Shown here: piece by piece, positions 24,105 to 27,700 of the stretch | How the letters are laid out: every line of letters starts with the position of its first letter | Position numbering within the stretch: position 1 is the stretch's first letter | Assembly (NCBI GenBank): GCA_036556265.1 | Contig: DATBJU010000025.1 | Span: 1-27,700, forward strand | Length of the DNA stretch: 27,700 nt | Origin: JAUSIF01 sp036556265 | Lineage (GTDB): Bacteria > Pseudomonadota > Alphaproteobacteria > Rhizobiales > Xanthobacteraceae | Direction of reading: 5' to 3' | The notes under the pieces: model-generated | The model's input: only the letters and a program-made list of their open reading frames with translations | Databases searched by the model: none | What the model was told of the DNA's origin: nothing | Made by a program: the position numbers and the translations under genes

Positions 24105-24118
24105 TTGATGTGGATCAA
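24105..24118 (+). promoter_or_regulatory. FNR/FixK-type box (TTGAT-N4-ATCAA)
   Basis: TTGATGTGGATCAA is a perfect palindromic match to the FNR/Anr/FixK consensus. Its centre is about 58 bases before the polyferredoxin ATG, so a class II (-41.5) position would place transcription start near 24153. It predicts induction under low oxygen. Confidence 0.8.
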
Positions 24119-24169
24119 AGCCGCATGCGGTGGTCCCATCAGATTGGTGTCGGTGCATGAGGCGTTTCC

Positions 24170-25795
24170 ATGGGGAAGCGCATACTGCTTGCAGGATTGT
24201 TTTGGTTCGCGCCTGTCACGCGCGTTTACGCGCACGATTTGACCGACCCCGACGCGCCCCACATGACCATGCTGCACTCCGGCTTGCCTGGGTCATGGAT
24301 CCTGCCGGCGGTAGTCGCGATGTTCGCAATCGCGATGTGGAGCTTGTGGGCGCGGCTTCCGACAGCTGCGCCGGCGTGGTCGATCAACCTGGCAACCCTG
24401 CCGTACGTCGGTTCGCTGGTGCGCTTCCTAAACCGCAGCCCCTATCCGCTGCTGGCTGGCAAGTTGGTCGCGGTGGCGTTCTATTTGTTGCTGATCGTGG
24501 CGGGACTCTTCGGCACGCCGAATCCCGAGCGCAATCTGGCCACCGCTCTCGTGTGGAACCTATGGTGGCCGCTGGTCGTGGTGTCGGTGCTGTTGATCGG
24601 AACCGCGTGGTGCGCTGTCTGCCCATGGGATGCGTTGTCGAGCTGGCTCGTCCGTCGCCGCTGGTGGCGGCGGGCCAGTCCGCATCCGGGACTCAACCTG
24701 AGGGTCCCGAGTTACCTCAACAACGTCTGGCTTGCATTGCTGTTGTTCATTGGACTGACTTGGCTGGAAATCGGCGTGGAAGTGACTTCCAAGCCTTACG
24801 CGACCGCCCTGATGGCGGTGGCGATGCTCGTCATGGCTGTGGTGTTCCTCCTCGTCTTCGAGCGCAAGGCGTTCTGCCACTACGCCTGCCCAGTGGGGCG
24901 GACGCTTGGCTATTATGCGCGCCTTGCGCCGGTGGCGGTGCGGCCCGTGGAGCAAAAGACCTGCGACCGCTGCACGACACTTGAGTGCTACAAAGGTTCG
25001 GCACTCATCGAGCCGTGCCCGACAAAGTTGGTCGTCGGTCGATTCAGTCAAAATACATTCTGCATTTCTTGCGGCAACTGCGCACTGAGTTGCCCGTACC
25101 AGAACGTCACTTGGCGCCTGCGCTCCATCGCAAGCGAAGCCGGCGATCAAGCGCGGCCGCAATGGGACGGTGCATGGTTTATGCTGGCGCTATTGGGGAT
25201 CACCAGTTTTCACGGTCTTACCATGCTGCCTCTCTGGGGCGAGTGGGTGACAGCCATTGCCGGTGTCATTGGCGAAAACGGCAAGCCGTTCGTCAGCTTC
25301 ACGCTCGCCATGATGGGAGGCTTCGCGTTGCCTGTATTGATCTATGCCGCCGCCGTCGGATGGGTGCGGCTGGCAGCGCCGCGTGGGGTCTCTTACAAAT
25401 CGCTGTTTGCGGTGTTCTCGTTTACCGCGTTGCCGTTGGCTTTTGCCTATCACTTGGCACACAACATGGGCCATCTGATCCGGGAGACCGGGGATTTGCT
25501 CTCCTTGTTTCTCAATCCGCTCGGCATCGGCACCGAACCACTATCGATGGCCGAACGGCACGAGCAGATGATGACTCAAATACTTTCTGACGAGGTGCTG
25601 TTCACCATCCAGTGCGTGCTGATGGTGCTTGGCTTCTGGCTGGCGGTCCAGATCGTCCGCCGTCGCGGCCGCGACCCGTCGGTCAACGGCGATGGCTTGC
25701 ACGGATGGCGACTGCTGCCGATGCTCGCATTCATCTCCGCTATCACCGCCATGAACCTGTGGTTGATGAGCCAGGACATGGAAATGCGATTTTGA
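24170..25795 (+). CDS. NapH/NosR-like membrane-bound polyferredoxin (4Fe-4S)
   Basis: This 541-residue protein begins with a hydrophobic segment resembling a signal peptide (about 1-22) and has about ten membrane segments in all. Cysteine motifs in order: C148-AV-C151-PWD, C236-HYA-C240-P, then C265-DR-C268...C273...C283-P, and the ferredoxin motif C298-IS-C301-GN-C304-ALS-C308-P. The last two sets can each hold one [4Fe-4S] cluster; the first two resemble the CxxxCP motifs of NapH/NosR proteins, which move electrons between the quinone pool and periplasmic or membrane reductases. A His/Met segment follows the signal (HDLTDPDAPHMTML). GAGG seven bases upstream supports the ATG, and an FNR/FixK box lies in front. 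No reductase is encoded next to it, so the partner is unknown. Confidence 0.8.
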   Translation: MGKRILLAGLFWFAPVTRVYAHDLTDPDAPHMTMLHSGLPGSWILPAVVAMFAIAMWSLWARLPTAAPAWSINLATLPYVGSLVRFLNRSPYPLLAGKLVAVAFYLLLIVAGLFGTPNPERNLATALVWNLWWPLVVVSVLLIGTAWCAVCPWDALSSWLVRRRWWRRASPHPGLNLRVPSYLNNVWLALLLFIGLTWLEIGVEVTSKPYATALMAVAMLVMAVVFLLVFERKAFCHYACPVGRTLGYYARLAPVAVRPVEQKTCDRCTTLECYKGSALIEPCPTKLVVGRFSQNTFCISCGNCALSCPYQNVTWRLRSIASEAGDQARPQWDGAWFMLALLGITSFHGLTMLPLWGEWVTAIAGVIGENGKPFVSFTLAMMGGFALPVLIYAAAVGWVRLAAPRGVSYKSLFAVFSFTALPLAFAYHLAHNMGHLIRETGDLLSLFLNPLGIGTEPLSMAERHEQMMTQILSDEVLFTIQCVLMVLGFWLAVQIVRRRGRDPSVNGDGLHGWRLLPMLAFISAITAMNLWLMSQDMEMRF

Positions 25796-26051
25796 GCCAG
25801 TAAGAAGTATAGCGGGCATTTTAGCTTGGCGTTAGCTTCTGCCACGGCTCATCGAGGCGAAGCAGACTCAACACCGACATGCCGCTACTTCTGAGTCTGA
25901 CCCGGAGCGGACAACCGCGAACCGCAGTCACCTTCGTTAACTCGATTCAACGCGAAAGACACCCAGCTTCCGTCGGATATCTCTTGGTCTTCAGGGGGTC
26001 TGCGATTGTGTGTAGTTTCAAATACTTAGCATTCAAGCAATCGAACAACAG
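25796..26051. other. Intergenic spacer between polyferredoxin and cyclase ends
   Basis: These 256 bases hold no convincing gene or clear terminator. The part at about 25890-25925 (CTGAGTCTGACCCGGAGCGGACA) resembles, by memory, short decayed repeat-like sequences scattered in Bradyrhizobium-type intergenic regions; this is not certain. Confidence 0.3.
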
Positions 26052-27386
26052 TTAGCGGGCCAGATCAACAACGTTGTGGACCTCAAGCGGGCGGCGAATA
26101 CCCTTCAGTACGAGCTCGCCTGCCGGCTCGACGATCACCGCACCCTCGACCGCGGTCAGGACGCGCGGGCTGATCAGGATTTGTCCCGACTTGGCCTCGT
26201 CACACAGACGCGAAGCGACGTTCGAAACGGTGCCGATCGCTGCGTAGTCGTAGCGGCCTTCGAACCCGATCGTTCCGAGCGTCGCATAGCCGTGCGCGAT
26301 GCCAATGCCAAACCCAAGCTCATGGCCCATGCGGCGCCAGGTCTCGATCAAGGTGCCAATGGCGGCACGCAGCTTTAAAGCCATCTGCACCGCATGCAGC
26401 GAGGGATTTTCGAGTCGGATCGGGTCATTGAAGATCACCATCACCCCGTCGCCGACGAAGCGCTCAAGCGTGCCGCCGTGCTTGAAGATGATCCCGCCGA
26501 TCGCCGCATGGTACTCGCCGAGTAGAGCCATCACGTCTTCCGGATCGGCGCTCTCCGAAAAACCCGTAAAGCCACGCAGATCGCAGAACAACGCGGTGAT
26601 TTCCCGGCGATGGCTTTCGAGCTGTTTCTCCGAGCCCGACGAAACGATCAGGTCCGCGACCTGTGGCGGCAGAAAGCGACGCAGCCGACCCATACGCTCG
26701 ATCTCGGCCACCTGATCGGAAACGCGCTTCTCCAACTGGGCGTTCAAATGAGCGAGTTCGTCGGTCTTGGCCCGGAGCTCGTTCACGAGGCGCGTATTCT
26801 CGATGGCGATCACGGCTTGGGCGGCGAATGACTTGATCAGCGCGATTTCGTTTTCGTCGAACGGAATCGGCTCGCGGCGCACCGTACCGATGACGCCGAT
26901 GACCTCGTCGCCTCGAATCATCGGCGCAAAGATCGCCGCATCGAAATCCAATTCTTTTGCCATCCGCTGCGTCAATGGTGGCGCAGCCGCATTCCCTCGC
27001 ACTGGAGCGAAATGCAGCACTTTCTTCGTCACAATTGCCAGACCGCCACCGGAATCCTCATCCAATGGCCGCGGAAAAGCGCCAGCGACCGTGTCAAACT
27101 CTTCCTCGGTGGCGGCTCCCAGGTGCAATCGTCCATCCTTTACGATTTCAACCAGAGCCAAACGCGTGGCAAACAACCTTTTCAGATTGCTCACGATGGC
27201 CTCGAACACGGGCTTCGGGTCGGCCGGCGATTCGCTGATGACGCGCAGTATCTCGGCCGTCGCCGCCTCACGATGGAGCGCGTCGTTTAGTTCGCGGGTG
27301 AGGAGATCAGCCGAACTCTTGCTGACGGCGCGTTTGGGACGCTTGTAGACCCGTGCATCGGTCCGCTTGGTCTTCGTCTTCGGCAT
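26052..27386 (-). CDS. GAF-domain class III adenylate/guanylate cyclase
   Basis: This 444-residue soluble signalling enzyme converts ATP (or possibly GTP) to a cyclic nucleotide. After a basic N-terminus (1-25) and a short helix comes a GAF sensor domain (about 45-195), a coiled coil (200-235), and the cyclase domain (about 240-440). The two metal-binding aspartates are D269 (FCDLRGF) and D313 (FVGDGVM); the DYAAIGTVSNVASRL stretch supplies the transition-state Asn and Arg. The residue normally Lys in purine selection appears to be Arg (R309, in ERFVGD), so base choice is uncertain. The ATG at 27386 follows the methyltransferase stop by five bases, implying one transcript. The GAF ligand is unknown. 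No membrane segment is seen. Confidence 0.88.
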   Translation of the reverse strand: MPKTKTKRTDARVYKRPKRAVSKSSADLLTRELNDALHREAATAEILRVISESPADPKPVFEAIVSNLKRLFATRLALVEIVKDGRLHLGAATEEEFDTVAGAFPRPLDEDSGGGLAIVTKKVLHFAPVRGNAAAPPLTQRMAKELDFDAAIFAPMIRGDEVIGVIGTVRREPIPFDENEIALIKSFAAQAVIAIENTRLVNELRAKTDELAHLNAQLEKRVSDQVAEIERMGRLRRFLPPQVADLIVSSGSEKQLESHRREITALFCDLRGFTGFSESADPEDVMALLGEYHAAIGGIIFKHGGTLERFVGDGVMVIFNDPIRLENPSLHAVQMALKLRAAIGTLIETWRRMGHELGFGIGIAHGYATLGTIGFEGRYDYAAIGTVSNVASRLCDEAKSGQILISPRVLTAVEGAVIVEPAGELVLKGIRRPLEVHNVVDLAR

Positions 27387-27391
27387 TGAGG

Positions 27392-27700
27392 CTACCGAGT
27401 CGCTACGTGGCCCCTGATCGCGTTAGCGCGGGCGCCATACGTAATCGCGCCCTCTGGAGTGGCCGGCAGCCGTGCGCGCACGCGCGCTTCGAGAGTCTCG
27501 ACGTCGGACGCAGGCATGGCCGCCACCTGCGGGCCGAGGCTCGACTTGAGGGACGTTGTCCAGAAGTCCTCGAAGTCGGTGAAGGTCCGCTGCACCTCGA
27601 TCTCCCGCGTCTCGATCGATTGGAGTCCAGCTTCGTCCCAAAGTGCCAGTAACGCCTCCACCTTCGACGCCTGCGCAGTCGGTGGGCCCGGCGGTTTCTG
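27392..27700 (-). CDS. SAM-dependent methyltransferase, C-terminal part only
   Basis: The minus strand is open from the window edge to the TAG at 27392-27394; the 102 or so residues seen read like the C-terminus of a class I SAM methyltransferase of the UbiE/phospholipid type. Landmarks are KVEALLALWDEAGLQSIETREI and TFTDFEDFWTTSL. The SAM-binding motifs lie outside the window. A GTG at 27661 is in frame but is internal, since the open frame and family similarity continue beyond it. It is the upstream gene of a pair with the cyclase. Confidence 0.65.
   Translation of the reverse strand, partial: QKPPGPPTAQASKVEALLALWDEAGLQSIETREIEVQRTFTDFEDFWTTSLKSSLGPQVAAMPASDVETLEARVRARLPATPEGAITYGARANAIRGHVATR

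Noticed and set aside
1..27700. CRISPR array, insertion sequence or toxin-antitoxin pair
   Set aside because: No regularly spaced repeats, terminal inverted repeats, transposase motifs or small paired genes were seen.

Overview
The window looks like chromosome from a high-GC alphaproteobacterium, most likely of the order Hyphomicrobiales (Rhizobiales) and near the Bradyrhizobium/Xanthobacteraceae group. This rests on the housekeeping run DUF2948 - hisD - UPF0262 - low-molecular-weight phosphatase - infA - maf - yacG - tRNA-Phe with murA nearby, on the general codon and GC character, and on a hairpin repeat of a kind common in that group. No rRNA, CRISPR array, transposase or integrase was seen.

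Positions 1-10000 hold an organic-acid (probably acetate) uptake and signalling locus. A VC_2705/ActP-type sodium:solute symporter and its small DUF4212 partner form a leftward operon that ends in a strong terminator at 10-38. Divergent from it is a NarL/LuxR-type response regulator (CrbR/ErdR-like). Convergent with that regulator is a very large hybrid histidine kinase whose sensor is itself a sodium:solute symporter domain (CrbS/MxtR-like). On the other side of the kinase, an unrecognised 211-residue protein is followed by a three-part fusion of DnaQ-type exonuclease, paired CBS domains and a DUF294 nucleotidyltransferase. Together these suggest a transporter, a transporter-like sensor, its regulator and a nucleotide-binding modifier working on one pathway.

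Positions 10000-17000 are mixed housekeeping and accessory genes: mscL, an AbrB-family membrane protein, tRNA-Thr(GGT), a small basic protein, murA, a chemoreceptor with an unusual multi-pass membrane sensor, and a YadG/YadH-like ABC exporter on the minus strand. Positions 16860-23291 are the conserved rightward run ending in tRNA-Phe(GAA). An acyl-CoA synthetase-like ligase and a short-chain dehydrogenase lie between maf and yacG and are translationally coupled to yacG.

Right of tRNA-Phe (23292 onward) the character changes to accessory DNA: an AT-richer spacer, a MarR-family gene that appears frameshifted near its 5' end, and, divergent from it, a large NapH/NosR-like membrane polyferredoxin preceded by a perfect FNR/FixK box (24105-24118). 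This points to oxygen-controlled electron transfer. The window ends with a leftward pair: a SAM methyltransferase, of which only the C-terminus is present, followed by a GAF-domain class III adenylate/guanylate cyclase.
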